Assembly: GCF_914767665.1 (NCBI RefSeq)
Contig: NC_059508.1
Coordinates: 28,209,501 to 28,273,500 of the forward strand
DNA from: Harmonia axyridis
Taxonomy: Eukaryota; Arthropoda; Insecta; Coleoptera; Coccinellidae
DNA length: 64,000 bases
Direction: 5' to 3'
The notes under the pieces were generated by a model. The model made no database searches and had not been told where the DNA came from. It saw only the letters and a list, made by a program, of their open reading frames with translations. Positions 34,529 through 46,750 of the stretch are shown here, piece by piece. The translations under genes were made by a program, and so were the position numbers. Each line of letters opens with the position of its first letter. Within the stretch, counting starts at the first letter, position 1.

Positions 34529-34963
34529 CAATTAGATGCCTCAACTTTCTTTTTCTTGGTGTTTGGTGAGATAATTCTTTAGTTGTTTGAGTTTCTATAT
34601 GTGCAACTCGTTTTCTTTCGGTTCCCATTTTATCTTCTTTTTGGGTTTGAACATCTATTCCTCTTGGTTTTTGGAACAGATTCAATGTTGGAATGGCATT
34701 TTTCGATAAATGGTGATTTGTCATTAGGTTGACATCAAAGTGGATACTGCATATTCTGTTATTTGAATATAACAGCATTGCATCTTTGTTCATTATATTA
34801 TGTCATCACTACAAGCCAATTTCCATTGCATCACTCGATCCTCATAAACTGGATTAGGAAATCTGAAGAATCTTATGGAATTCGTAGAAATCCCTTGATA
34901 TCTTGCACTATTACAATTTTCAACAGAACACTTCGTACATATTTTACCTTGACCGGCCTCCAT
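34529..34963 (-). pseudogene. THAP zinc-finger domain of P-element-like transposase
   Basis: From ATG 34963, residues CTKCSVENC...FFRFPNP...W..AC, then in a shifted frame ICSIHF and AIPTLN. Together these give the C2CH, Phe-Pro, Trp and Pro pattern of THAP domains, which bind DNA ends. A frame change or unrecognised intron lies near 34793. The exon ends GAG before GTGATATA, a plausible splice donor opposite the acceptor at 34468. Confidence 0.75.
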
Positions 34964-35841
34964 ATTTACTAATTCCAAATATATTATAAATAATAAAATA
35001 TTTAGTTCCTTTGTTGTTTTAATTCCAAGAAATATATTCAATGTTTTTAAAAAAAACAGGTATTTTGAATACTTTGATAAATTTAGCTTGGTATTCAATA
35101 TTCAAAGAGAATAGGAGTTGAATATGAGCAGTCGGGTGAATTCAAAAATTTGAATGGGTTAATCTGACAAATCACATGCGTTTTGAACCTTTTAGATAGA
35201 GTGGGAAGTTCGGTTATCTTTGTCATTTTTTACTACAGTAGTTCATAGTGAAATTCAAGGTCAACGAAACGCCGTGCCTAAAAACGGCAGAGTGAATTGT
35301 CTGGTTAGTCTGTGGTTATATCCTATATGCATAGAATTAATAATTATTATTAGTTCGATGCCTATATGACCTCCAAATTTGTGAAATTCAAGTTAACTGA
35401 TATATAGTAATTCATAAATGTAGGAAAAAAAACAGTGAAACTATCTAGCCTTTTTTTCAGCATATTAAAAAAAAATAGCATATTTCTAGCTTTTTTTGAA
35501 CACTACACTAGCATATTCTGTTGAAGTTGAGGTGGCAACACTGTTTGTGTTATTGGTTTTGATCGAAGAAATTTTGAAACTTGAAAGTTGTATCAATTTC
35601 AAATACACATTGATTAGTTTATTTGAGTATTTCTCACAGCACTGTTTGAAAAAAGAAGAAGGCAAGTCATTACAACCTGGATTATTAGTGGAAGAAAATC
35701 TGTGCAATACGATTTCGCCTTCAAAGAATCATTGAATGATTTGATTGTTACCAGAAGCTGAGCCAAAAGCAACAAATATATCAGCCTGGATGAAATTTGA
35801 CCAAAAAGCATCTGGATTTTAATCAATCAAAGACAACATTA

Positions 35842-36173
35842 TGTAACGAATTCGCAAGCCCTACGCCACTGCCTCTTTCTAGAAGGTACCGGAAACACCG
35901 AGAGCTTGATAGAAAGATCAAGACGCTTCTAGAGAGAGATGCGAGCGGTATATAACCAATCGAAGCCGCAGAGCAGGGCAGTGCGACAGAATCGGCGGTC
36001 AGTGCCGTACACTCAATTAGATATAAGTTGTAGAAATAAATTAATGTAGTAGTGAAAATAAATTAGTGTAATAGTTGAAATAAATCATCTGTAAATATTT
36101 ATTTATAGTTGTGTACCTGAAATAAATTAGTGTTAGCCAGAAGTACCGATTTAATTAACCGAAAAACGTTACA
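35842..36173 (+). repeat. LTR-A 5' LTR (332 bp)
   Basis: TG...CA ended. It differs from the 3' LTR at several sites, including a cluster around 36090-36105, so it is older than LTR-B or gypsy-1 by eye. Confidence 0.93.
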
Positions 36174-36363
36174 ATTGGTGTCAGGAGTGGGATTCGCGTG
36201 TGTTTTCGAACCGAGAGTTAATTAAATCGTGAACATTTCTGTGGACATTATAGTGGACATTTTTTTTAGTGGACATTCTCGTCAAAATTTCTGTGGACAG
36301 TAGTGTGAACATTTTTGTGACCATATTTTTGAATGCCATTTACGAGAATCGCAGTAAAGGAAA

Positions 36364-36478
36364 ATGGATCAGACAACCTTGGATTTTTGTAAGCAAGCTT
36401 TTGAACAACTGACCAAGCAAGTGCAGGACTTTAAAGCAGAAATAAAGGAAAGCACCAAATCGTTGAAAAATGAAATGG
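36364..36478 (+). CDS. LTR-A coding region, N-terminal 38 codons
   Basis: ATG 36364 begins MDQTTLDFCKQAFEQLTKQV, a helical stretch, and runs in frame to ATGG, where LTR-B is inserted. The frame resumes after LTR-B at 50776. Joining at the TSD gives 1686 bp to the first stop, an exact multiple of three, so LTR-B interrupted one frame. Confidence 0.85.
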
Positions 36479-37649
36479 TGTAATGAATGTGAATAATAAT
36501 TCACAATTAGTACAGGCTCATTGAAAGGATATTCAACAAATTCCCGGTTCTATCCCAGTAGAGTGAACGCAAACGAAGTCGTTGTCACCCTCACATTTAT
36601 TAGGCATTAAATCCTTCATCCTGGCTTAAGATAAACACCCCAGGGTGGTCGGCACTTTCGATATCCCACAATAAAACAACTAGGGTCAAATTTCAAGAGA
36701 ATCGGACAGGATGTCAAAGCAATAAAATTTAGTCGCAAAAACTCTAGGGAGGTTTAAATGGCCCAAAACTTCGAACAAAAAAAAATCTGTTCTATTCGAA
36801 GGGACCACCAACGGTACGAAAAAAATGGCCATGATTTTAGGCGGTGTTAACGGCACAACCCCATGTCAATAGTACATAACATGGGGTGGAACCAATAATC
36901 TAGGTACATAAGGACAATCACTCTGATTGGACGAAAGAAAAAAAAAATAGACGCTTAGAAAAATTTGGTAGAAGGAGGGTGACGATTATTCAACGATAAA
37001 AACAGCAGTTTTCAATTCGGTAGGCAGTTAGAAGTTAGAGTTAGGAGAGTTAGAATTAAAGTTCGGGGTTCGGTTCGAAGGTGGGACCAAAAGGGGAATT
37101 CGGTTCTGAGTTCAAGTTCGATCTTAAGTTGAATAAAGTTCAAGTCGGTTTGCGGGAACGGTTTTCAGGAAAGTTACAAATAGGGAATTTGTTGAAAGGT
37201 TTATTTGAACAGTGATTGTGATATCCAGGGTAAGGATATTTAATTTAATCTTATATATATTGTTTGATGATTTTTCTCCTTATAAAATATTTACCAAAAT
37301 AGTCCAAGATTGTCGAAGGTTATAATTTTTTTTTCTTATTTACTCTTAAGGTGTTTGCCATAGGCTAGTGATGTGCAAATTTTATTGATTGTATTGTTTT
37401 TCATTAATTATTTCAATCCATTATTAAACTTTGTTATTCAAAAATACTTGGTCTCATTCAGTGAAACACCTCCTCGAAAAAGATCAAATATAAGACTTAT
37501 CCTAGTGCATAAGCCGGACGCACGAAAGATTATTTCAGAAAAGAGAAATTGTGTTAATTTCAACTATACTGGCCAGAACTATAGAAAACCGCTCTTCTAA
37601 TAAGTTCCTTTTTAAACATTAACACCCATCTACAGGCCAGTTTATTACA
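36479..37649 (+). repeat. LTR-B 5' LTR (1171 bp)
   Basis: TGTAATGAATG...TTTATTACA. Only a handful of differences from the 3' LTR are visible. Confidence 0.94.
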
Positions 37650-37990
37650 ATGGTGACAGCGGTGCGATCTATTTTGATCTTTTTCTGAAAAAAACTCTGA
37701 GGACTCACGTTTGGTATTTTTTTTGAGTTAATTAATAATACAGATTTATTTTCAGGGGAAATTTGATTCCCAAGTGATTAATAGTTCAGATTTATTTAAG
37801 GAAATATTGTTTGGCGAGGAGCAGTAAGAGGATTACGAGATCGGTGTACATGAATTTGTTGTATGCATTGATATAATTTTTTTATGAGAAAATTTGAGTA
37901 GAAATTTTATTCTTATTATTTTACTAGAAATTTTGTATTAAATAAATCGTTTTGTTTGTTTATACAGGGTTAGCTCAGAAGACACTTACA

Positions 37991-38837
37991 ATGTTCCCGA
38001 CGGTTAGCACTAACTCTACGGCGAATACAAGTAGTTTATCGCAAATTCCATTTATATACCCTTTAGGAATGATCGCAACAACTTTAGATGATTTTTCAGG
38101 CAAGGACTCAACCAGATATTTTGAAATATTTGAGCTTAGGTCAAAATTAGACGGGTGGAGTGAAAATGAGACGTTGACACTGCTTAAATTGAAACTCGTA
38201 GGGGAAGCGTATAATTTTTTTAAATCTGATATCACGTTGAATTTTTTATCATATGCGGAATTGAAAGTTAGATTTCTTCAGAAATTCACTTCAGTTAGGT
38301 TGCCTTGGGAAAATCAATGGAATTTGAATAATTGTTTTCAGAGACAGGACGAAGACGTGTCATCTTTTTGCACTAGATTGCGAACTATAGGGACGGAACT
38401 GTTAAGTGAAGATTTGGCCGGGGCAACGAAGGATGAGGAATCGGGTATAAGAAAGAAAAATAGGGACTTCATTTTGAATCAATTCAAAATTGGCTTACGT
38501 AAAGACGTTATGAGGGAAGTCGGTATTTTTTTATTGCGCGAAGAAAATTTAGATTTGGAAAAAGCGGAGGAACTAGTAAGATTGCAGGAAACGTCTCATA
38601 AAATGTTGCAAGGGAGATTATCTACAAGAAATATATCGACAGTTAATTTCGGAGTAATATGTCAATTTTGCGGAGAAATAGGTCATTCAGCAAAGGAATG
38701 TAGAAGTACTAGGGCAAATTGGAGGAACGTTCAACGAAACGTCGAAAAAGGCTGTTATTCTTGTGGCAAACCGGGCCATTTCGCGAGGGAATGTCGGACT
38801 TTTGGGAGATCGGAACGAATAAATCAGGTAGTATGTA
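37991..38837 (+). CDS. gag: LTR-B Gag, first part, interrupted by BEL-C
   Basis: ATG 37991 (MFPTVSTNSTANTSSLSQ). Residues about 35-180 resemble the Ty3/gypsy capsid fold (DFSGKDSTRYFEIFELR, LKVRFLQKF). Two CCHC knuckles follow: CQFCGEIGHSAKEC and CYSCGKPGHFAREC. BEL-C breaks it right after INQVV-C. Bases 38114-38837 are repeated on the far side of BEL-C. An upstream in-frame extension exists, but this ATG follows a likely acceptor region. Confidence 0.88.
38114..38837 (+). repeat. gag: 724-bp direct duplication of gag, left copy
   Basis: Matches 45223-45946 with one visible difference (GGCCGGGG versus GGCTGGGG). The pair flanks BEL-C directly. Confidence 0.93.
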
Positions 38838-39410
38838 TGTTTCGTAATCACGAAATATATACGAGAATGTATTGTTTGTTTTTTCATTATGAGGGACTTC
38901 TCACAAGTTTTTTCTTTATTTTTAAATTCAAGTTTTGAATATTCTGCCAACGAGTTGCGTACAGCTACCTTTTTTGTTGGCGCATGTGCGTAGTGGTTAA
39001 GCAGAAGACAGGAAGACAATTCTTAAGAAACCGCCACGCAGTTAAATTCTATTTTTTTCTATTTTCGCTATTTTCGCTATTTTCCAAAAGTTTGGACGCA
39101 TTTCATCTATTTAACTTGTGATCAAGCCGCTATAGTTCGTGAATACACACCAAAGGACATAGTGTTGTGTTCATCTCCAGAAAGAAGGGCCCTTCAAGCA
39201 GCAGCAGAACCATCCTTTTAAGGGTAAGTCGCAAATCGTTGGTTTTGTTTCAATATTTATTTAATTTATTGATTTGTGAGGGGTCCTATTCGCTATTATT
39301 GAATTTTCAACGGAAATCTCGAGGATTGAGGTCCAATCAGTCCACTTTAATTCTCTCCGGCCTTTAACAACTTAAAGTTCTTAAAGCATCTTATTTTGAG
39401 CTATGTAACA
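38838..39410 (+). repeat. BEL-C 5' LTR (573 bp)
   Basis: Start and end set by TG...CA, the adjacent PBS, and the match of its first 36 bp to 45170-45205. Confidence 0.85.
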
Positions 39411-39866
39411 TGGTCCTTCGAGCCGGATTTTAAGGCCCTTCGTTCTCTTTGATTTTTGTTGGAAATATACTCTAAATACCAATTTTCATTTTTTTTCAAA
39501 ATTGAATTACATCTCTTTTTGCTGGTCATTTCAGGCCAATCGCTTCGAAATAACATTTTGAATGAATTTAATATATTATTCAGTACATTCGTTTTGATTT
39601 ACCGCAAAATTTCGAAAATTTTTCATTTCCTGAAAATTCGATTTAATTCATTATAAATTCGACCATCTTGAAGATAATTTATCTCCTGAAATCATATGCT
39701 CAGTTCAGCCGTTATCAGTAGTCATCCTTCAACGTCATATTTTCAGCAGTCATTGTCAAACTAGTTTCAGGTTAATATTTGTTCAGAGGTTCGCATTGTT
39801 TACAAACACAATATTATAGTTGCGTATTGAATTCACTCCTTTTATTATTAATACAAACTTCTAAAA

Positions 39867-42785
39867 ATGTCTGATAAATTTCGTAAACAGGTCGCTCTGA
39901 GGCAGAGTTGTGTAAAGGAGATGGAAATAATTAACAATTTAGCTATATCAGTTAAAAAGGATCACAAGCTACAAACGAAATTCAAAGTTCGTTATACTTC
40001 TCTTGATTTTCTGAATGAAGAATTTCAAAAATATCATAGTGGCATCCTATCTTTGTTATCAGCTGATAAAGACTCAGATTTGAACGCAGAAGATGATCTC
40101 AAGCGTAAGTTTCTTGAAATGTTTTATGATGTCAAATCGATTTATGCCGAATTATTTGAAAACGATGCAATGTCTCCTTTGAATGCGACTGTTGCCGCAG
40201 ATAAAACCATTTCTGAAATTGCGCACGTGAGATTACCTCAAATTGATTTGAAACGGTTTTCAGGCGATATTAGAGAATTTCCTGCATACAAAGATATGTT
40301 CGATGCCTTAGTTCATTCAAATTCAAATCTCAAACCAGTTGAGAAATTTAATTATTTGATCTCTTCGCTAAATGGTACGCCATTAGATCTCATCAAACAC
40401 CTCAAAGCAACTAATGAAAACTACCAGTCAGCTTATGATACCTTGATAAAACGTTTCACAAATCCTCGAGCCCAAGCTCGAGCTTATTGGCTCCCTATTG
40501 AAAACTTCGCTCCTTTAAAAACTGAAAATCCTTTTTTACTCCGCAAACTATTGGACACTTTCTCTATAAATTTACAAAGTTTGAAAAATATGAACGTAGA
40601 TATCAAATGTGATTTTGTCCTGACTCATATGTTATTATCCCGACTTGATCCTGATACTGCTAGAGCTTTTGAGAATGAATACGGTTCAACAGAAATTCCG
40701 GAATATAAAACTTTGTTTGAATTTCTTGAAAGGTACTGCAATGGTTTGAACAATATTTCTGGAAGCAATACTCAAAAACCCATTTCTAGATCCACTAAAC
40801 AATTAGCAAATAAATCTTCAAATAATTTTCTTGCACGCCGAGATTCTAAAGCCGCACAGTGTTCATTATGTAATGAAAATCATAATCTCTACAATTGTGA
40901 ACAATATTTGAATAAAACGCCCCGCGACCGGTTTTCATACGCCAAGAGTAAATTTCTTTGTTTTGCTTGTTTGAGTGAAATGCATATGTTGAATAAATGT
41001 AAATCAAAGTCATCATGCCGAAAATGTGGAAGCAGAAAACATCATACAACTTTGCATTTTGAAAATGAACATTTTGAAAAATCTGTTCCTATAAATTCGA
41101 ATCGATACCGGAATGAAACGGCGACGCCCGGTGCTGACATTGCCGCATCTTCTTCGATTGCGTTCGATAATAATAATTCGTTCGCTACGCAACAACGATC
41201 CGGTACTGTTATGCTGGGTACTGCATTGATTGAAGTGCGAGCTCGTGATGGTACGCACAAGAAATTTCGTGCGTTACTGGATTCTGGTTCAGAAATTTCG
41301 ATTATATCGCAAAAAAGTTTTAACGTTTTGAATCTTCCGAAAATTAATTCAGACGTAGTCATTAACGGCATCGGCAATACTCAAGTTGCGAACAATGGGA
41401 TTGCTCAACTTTTTTTGAATCCCATTGGGAATTCTGATATTTGTTTAACTGTTGACGCCCTTATTTTGCCCAAAATATGTGACAAAATACCCGCTTATCC
41501 TTTAGATTCCAAATCTTGGAAATATTTACTCGGTTTACCTCTCGCTGATCCGCATTATTATATTCCTAATGAAATCGATGTTTTGTTAGGATCAGATATA
41601 TTCGCAAATATTTTATCAAATGACCTCATTTATGGAAAAGATGGAGGTCCAAACGCGCTTCGCACCATTTTTGGGTATGTTTTACTTGGAAAAATTGAGA
41701 AAAGCCCAGTAGAAATAAAATGCAATTCTTTTATTAGTACACTTTCAGAAAATAATTTGGACGATACAATGAGAATGTTTTTCGAAATTGAAACTGTACC
41801 TGGAATTAATTTAGATATGCATAACACTTGCGAGGATATTTTCAAAAATAACGTTTCTCGCTCACCTTCTGGAAGATATACTGTTCCTCTTCCATTTAAA
41901 GAACTGAATCCAGCTTTTCCACAAAGTCGTACGATAGCAATTCAACGTTTTCTCGCTTTAGAAAGGCGTCTTCTACGCCAACCTAATTTACATGAACAAT
42001 ATTGTTCTGTAATTAAAGAATATCTCCAATTGTCACAAATGGAAATTGTTGATCCACCACAAGAAAATACAAACTTTTTCTATTTACCCCATCACGCCGT
42101 TCTACGACCAGATCATGCCACTACGAAGTTGCGTATTGTTTTTAACGCTTCCGCAAAAATGCCCAATAATAAATCACTTAACGATTGTTTATTTATTGGT
42201 AATAAGTTACAGAATGACATCAGCACAATATTATTGAAATTCCGGTTACACTCAGTATGTTTCACTGCAGATATAAAGCAGATGTATCGCCAAATTTTGG
42301 TAGATCCTTCATACACAGATTATCAGCGTTTAATTTTCCGCTTTTCCCCTAATGAAAAATTATTAGATTTACGTATAAAAACATTATGTTTTGGCTTCAA
42401 TTGTGCCCCATATCTGGCGATGCGAACCATTCACCAATTAGTAGAAGATGAAGGTAGAAATATGCCTTCAGCCTCGGTTGCGTTAATTGAGGAGACTTAC
42501 ATAGACGACGTTTGTAGCGGTGGTGATTCTCTAGAAAACGCTTTAAAACTCAAAGACAATATAAATGATATTTTGAATAAGGGTGGATTTCACCTTCGCA
42601 AGTGGTCTAGTAACAGTGCTGAATTTTTGTCTAGCATACCTGCAGATCAGATATCTTCAGGCACGCATTCACTTGATTTGCAAGATAATTGTTCAATCAA
42701 GATATTGGGACTCATTTGGGAACCAAAAAATGACTCCTTTCAATTCAACGTTGAAACAATTGATCGCAGTTGTACGCAATATTCT
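39867..42785 (+). CDS. BEL-C Gag-Pol: Gag, zinc knuckles, protease, reverse transcriptase
   Basis: From ATG 39867 about 970 residues. DUF1759-type Gag core (LPQIDLKRFSGDIREFPAYK, about residue 125 on); knuckles CSLCNENHNLYNC, CFACLSEMHMLNKC and CRKCGSRKHHTTLH (331-395); retropepsin LLDSGSEISII near 470; RT with FNASAKMPNNKSLND, ADIKQMYRQILV and catalytic YIDDVCSGG near 878. The frame departs near 42785, just before RNase H, by a one-base change; the following domain is in the next frame. Confidence 0.94.
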
Positions 42786-44994
42786 GTCCGAGCTGGCCAG
42801 AATATTTGATCCTCTAGGGTTTCTTGCACCTATTACTTTTTTGTGCAAATACCTGATCCAAAAGATGTGGTTAGCAAAATTGGATTGGGATGAATGTCCG
42901 CCTGATGAAATATTACGAGTTTGGACAAAATATAAGAATGAATTGACATTATTGTCCAACTTACGTATTCCGCGCTTTATAAATATTCCTCAACATTGTA
43001 TTGCACAATTACATGGGTTCTGTGATGCTAGTGAACGAGGTTACAGTGCTGTTATTTATTGTAGAGTCACAGACAGTGTTGAAACTATTAATACATTTTT
43101 TTTATGTAGTAAATCTAAAGTGGCCCCTTGTTCCAAAAAATTAAGTATTCCTCGATTGGAACTATGCGGTGCAGTACTTTTGGCGAAAGTTTTAGAATGG
43201 GTTACAATCACTTACCGCGATAAGATTTGTTTCGATTCCATTCACGCTTACACCGATTCTGAAATTGTACTAGCCTGGTTGAATTCGTCACCCCACAGAT
43301 GGCAGGTTTTCGTTGGAAACAGGGTTTCTTTCATACAAGAAAGGGTACCTGCTTCATCCTGGTCACATGTCCGATCCACAGAAAATCCTGCGGACCTAGC
43401 TTCACGTGGTATGTTTCCCTCGGAAATCATCACTAATGAAGTATGGTTTCAAGGACCTAAACATCTCCGTTCCATCCACCAGAAGTTCGATATCGTTAAT
43501 AATTTCGAAACGCAAGAAGAACTTCGAAAGTCTGTTTTATTAGCATTTGAAGAAAAACATTTTATTGACGATTTATTGATAAAATATTCAAATTTTTCTG
43601 TTCTTCAACGTATCTTGTGCTATGTTTTACGATTCGTTTTTCGCTCCACTGAGCATATACATAAAGATCATGCTTTATCCCTATGGGAATTAAATCGTGC
43701 TACCTTGACATTTATTAAGAGAACCCAACAGTTATATTTCAATGAAATATTTGAAACAAAAATTTTCCCTAAACCTTTTAAGAAATTAAATGCATTTATA
43801 GATTCTCAAGGAATCATAAGAGTTGGCGGTAGACTCACTTATTCAAAATTATCTTTTGATAAAAGGCATCCGGTATTATTGCCCCAGCGGTGCAGACTTG
43901 TTGAATTATTAATTGATTCCTACCACAAAAAATATCTGCATGCAGGATCAGGAACGCTTCATTTTTTAATTTCGCAAAATTATTGGATTTTATCTGCACG
44001 AAGGGCTATACGCTCAGTCCTATCAAAATGCTTAAAATGTTGGAAAACAAACCCTGTTACGTCGCAACCAATAATGGGAAATTTACCGAATATCAGAATC
44101 TCTCCAGCCAAACCGTTTTCTCACTCAGGAGTAGATTTTTGCGGTCCCTTTCTAGTCACAATGAGTAGGCACCGAGGAGTTAAATCTTCTAAGGCTTATG
44201 TCTGCGTTTTTGTGTGTATGTCCACCAAGGCGATTCACCTAGAATTGGCGTCCGACATGAGTAGTGACGTGTTTATAGCTGCCCTACGCAGATTTGTGGC
44301 ACGACGTGGAAAATGTTCACATTTATACTCTGACCGTGGGACAAATTTCGTCGGTGCTAATAGGGAGCTAGTAGCTTTAGCTAAAAAATGCGCTGAATGT
44401 GAGTTAATCACTCATCATTTTCTGCCAGGCAATGCCCCTCACATGGGCGGATTATGGGAAGCGGGCGTACGGTCAGTAAAAACTCACCTCAAAAGAGTGA
44501 TAGGTGATCAAGTATTGAGCTATGAAGAGTTTTATACGCTCTTAGTACAAATTGAGGCGGTACTCAATTCTCGCCCTCTTACTCCGATGAGCTCAGACCC
44601 GAATGATTTAGCGGTATTAACTCCGGGACATTTTTTAACCTTGGAACCATTAGGTTCTGTTCCGGATGAAAATTATCAGGACATAAATATAAGCCACTTG
44701 AAACGGTGGCAACTTATTCAACAAATGCAACAACACTTTTGGCGTAGGTGGAAAAACGAATATTTGCATACTCTCCAGCAAAGAAATAAATGGTTAAAAT
44801 CTTCTCATATGCCAAAGGAAGGTTCTTTAGTTTTAATAAAAAATGATAACCTGTCTCCTTTAAAATGGGATATGGGACGAATACTCAAGCTTACACCCGG
44901 TTTAGATGGTGTTGCACGAGTTGCGGATGTTAAAACCAAGTCGGGTACTATAAAACGACCTCTGAACAAATTATGTCCTTTGCCTGTTGAATAA
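42786..44994 (+). CDS. BEL-C Pol continuation: RNase H and integrase
   Basis: Enters at ILSELARIFDPLGFLAP, the conserved segment after RT. RNase H-like motifs include GFCDASERGYSAVIY and YTDSEIVLAWL. Integrase has a zinc region, SGVDFCGPF, SDRGTNFVG and LWEAGVRSVK (the D, D and E of the triad) and a C-terminal PLKWDMGRI region. It is uninterrupted to TAA 44992-44994. The +1 frame relation to the upstream part is probably a mutation because BEL elements use one frame. Confidence 0.94.
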
Positions 44995-45169
44995 TTTTCA
45001 ACACAAATGATATCTGCTGAACAAGCATATGCTACATTTTTTCTTTTTTTATTATTCGTGGGTATTAAATTTTTCATTATATCTCCACCTTGTAGAGATT
45101 CATTTTTTTAGTTAATTATTAATTTTAAGAGCAAAAGGCTCATTACAGTCGCCTTTGGAGGCGGGAGTA

Positions 45170-45205
45170 TGTTTCGTAATCACGAAATATATACGAGAAT
45201 GTATT
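45170..45205 (+). repeat. BEL-C 3' LTR remnant (36 bp)
   Basis: Identical to the first 36 bp of the 5' LTR and preceded by the PPT GGAGGCGGGAGTA. An 18-bp unrelated filler follows. Confidence 0.88.
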
Positions 45206-45222
45206 ATGTTAATTAAATTCAA

Positions 45223-45946
45223 AGATATTTTGAAATATTTGAGCTTAGGTCAAAATTAGACGGGTGGAGTGAAAATGAGACGTTGACACTGCTTAAATTG
45301 AAACTCGTAGGGGAAGCGTATAATTTTTTTAAATCTGATATCACGTTGAATTTTTTATCATATGCGGAATTGAAAGTTAGATTTCTTCAGAAATTCACTT
45401 CAGTTAGGTTGCCTTGGGAAAATCAATGGAATTTGAATAATTGTTTTCAGAGACAGGACGAAGACGTGTCATCTTTTTGCACTAGATTGCGAACTATAGG
45501 GACGGAACTGTTAAGTGAAGATTTGGCTGGGGCAACGAAGGATGAGGAATCGGGTATAAGAAAGAAAAATAGGGACTTCATTTTGAATCAATTCAAAATT
45601 GGCTTACGTAAAGACGTTATGAGGGAAGTCGGTATTTTTTTATTGCGCGAAGAAAATTTAGATTTGGAAAAAGCGGAGGAACTAGTAAGATTGCAGGAAA
45701 CGTCTCATAAAATGTTGCAAGGGAGATTATCTACAAGAAATATATCGACAGTTAATTTCGGAGTAATATGTCAATTTTGCGGAGAAATAGGTCATTCAGC
45801 AAAGGAATGTAGAAGTACTAGGGCAAATTGGAGGAACGTTCAACGAAACGTCGAAAAAGGCTGTTATTCTTGTGGCAAACCGGGCCATTTCGCGAGGGAA
45901 TGTCGGACTTTTGGGAGATCGGAACGAATAAATCAGGTAGTATGTA
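45223..45946 (+). repeat. gag: 724-bp direct duplication of gag, right copy
   Basis: Second copy of 38114-38837. It continues seamlessly into the rest of gag at 45947. Confidence 0.93.
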
Positions 45947-46627
45947 TTTCCTGCAAACGGACAGGACACTGGTCGAGAGAATGTCCAACGAAAAATTGGA
46001 GAGAAACCCAATATCATAATAATCATCATTGTCAAGTGAGTAAAGAGTTAAAGATCGGAAATATCAGGAGAGTTTACCTTGATCAAAATAAGTCGGAAGA
46101 AATACCGAAAAATGAAATAACGGAAATTCAGAAGAGTGAATCTCGCATTGAGAAGAGGAGCGCGCAAGCGGCCGAAAAAATAAATGATGATATTTTGACA
46201 AAAGCAAATGAGGTTAGGGAACTTGAGGTGAAGACGCAGTATAGAGACCTCGAAAATTCGAAAATGAGAGAAGTAAGGGTTTGCGGTATTACACAGGAGA
46301 ATATAACGGATTTCGAGAAACAGGGATCGACTTTCAGAAAAGTGAGGAAATATGAAAAGTTGAGAGACTTTGAGCTCGGGCCAGTTGATTCAGTCGTGAA
46401 GGCAAAGAAAAAGCGGAAAAATGATATCACTTCAGAAACAGGGGTTGTCATTCCGGTTCGTTCGGAATTGAGAGGCAATTCGGAAATCAACAACTTATTC
46501 GGTGAAACATTGAAAAGTGAAGTTTACGACCGAATGTACGAAAATACTGGGGATGCAAAATCCGCAAGGGTTACGAGGTTTAATAAAAATGTAGTAAACC
46601 CTCAGTTCAATGTGGGAGATTTAGTTT
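45947..46627 (+). CDS. LTR-B Gag second part and start of integrase tail
   Basis: Continues from INQVVC with a third Cys/His motif (CISCKRTGHWSREC), a long charged linker, and then RFNKNVVNPQFNVGDLV, the C-terminal integrase motif of gypsy Pol. RT, RNase H and the integrase core are absent between them, so an ancient deletion fused gag to the end of pol. TRIM-D interrupts after GATTTAGTTT. The frame resumes at 47574. Confidence 0.85.
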
Positions 46628-46654
46628 TGTAGGATTTCACGTATACCTACTTAT

Positions 46655-46730
46655 GCGTTTCGTCCCTGGCACACACACCGGACTCATCAGTGTGACTTTG
46701 GTATAATTGTGTGTGCAGTGTCACAGACGC
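46655..46730 (-). ncRNA. Type III hammerhead ribozyme, TRIM-D copy 1
   Basis: Minus strand, in order: GCGUC (half of stem III plus cleavage triplet GUC), stem I UGUGAC, loop I with CACACACA, stem I' GUCACA, core CUGAUGA, stem II GUCC, loop II with UGUGUGUG, GGAC, core GAAA, and CGC completing stem III (ACGC with GCGU). Every conserved core base is present, and stems I, II and III of 6, 4 and 4 bp are perfect. Predicted cleavage is between 46726 and 46725. Confidence 0.93.
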
Positions 46731-46750
46731 TTGGGGAATTTATTATTACC

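Larger units (their letters stand above)
34148..35735 (-). mobile_element. P-element/THAP9-like fragment, right arm of an inverted pair
   Basis: Contains, on the minus strand, a THAP-domain region, an apparent short intron and the HTH exon. It is the longer arm of the inverted pair with 31167-32192. The outer end reaches about 35716, where the match to the left arm stops at the gap. Confidence 0.8.
38838..45205 (+). mobile_element. BEL-C: near-complete BEL/Pao element with truncated 3' LTR
   Basis: 5' LTR 38838-39410 (TGTTTCG...GTAACA), PBS TGGTCCTTCGAGCCGG at 39411, full gag-pol coding, purine tract GGAGGCGGGAGTA, then only the first 36 bp of the 3' LTR (45170-45205). An 18-bp filler and a second copy of gag sequence follow instead of a TSD. 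Confidence 0.92.
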
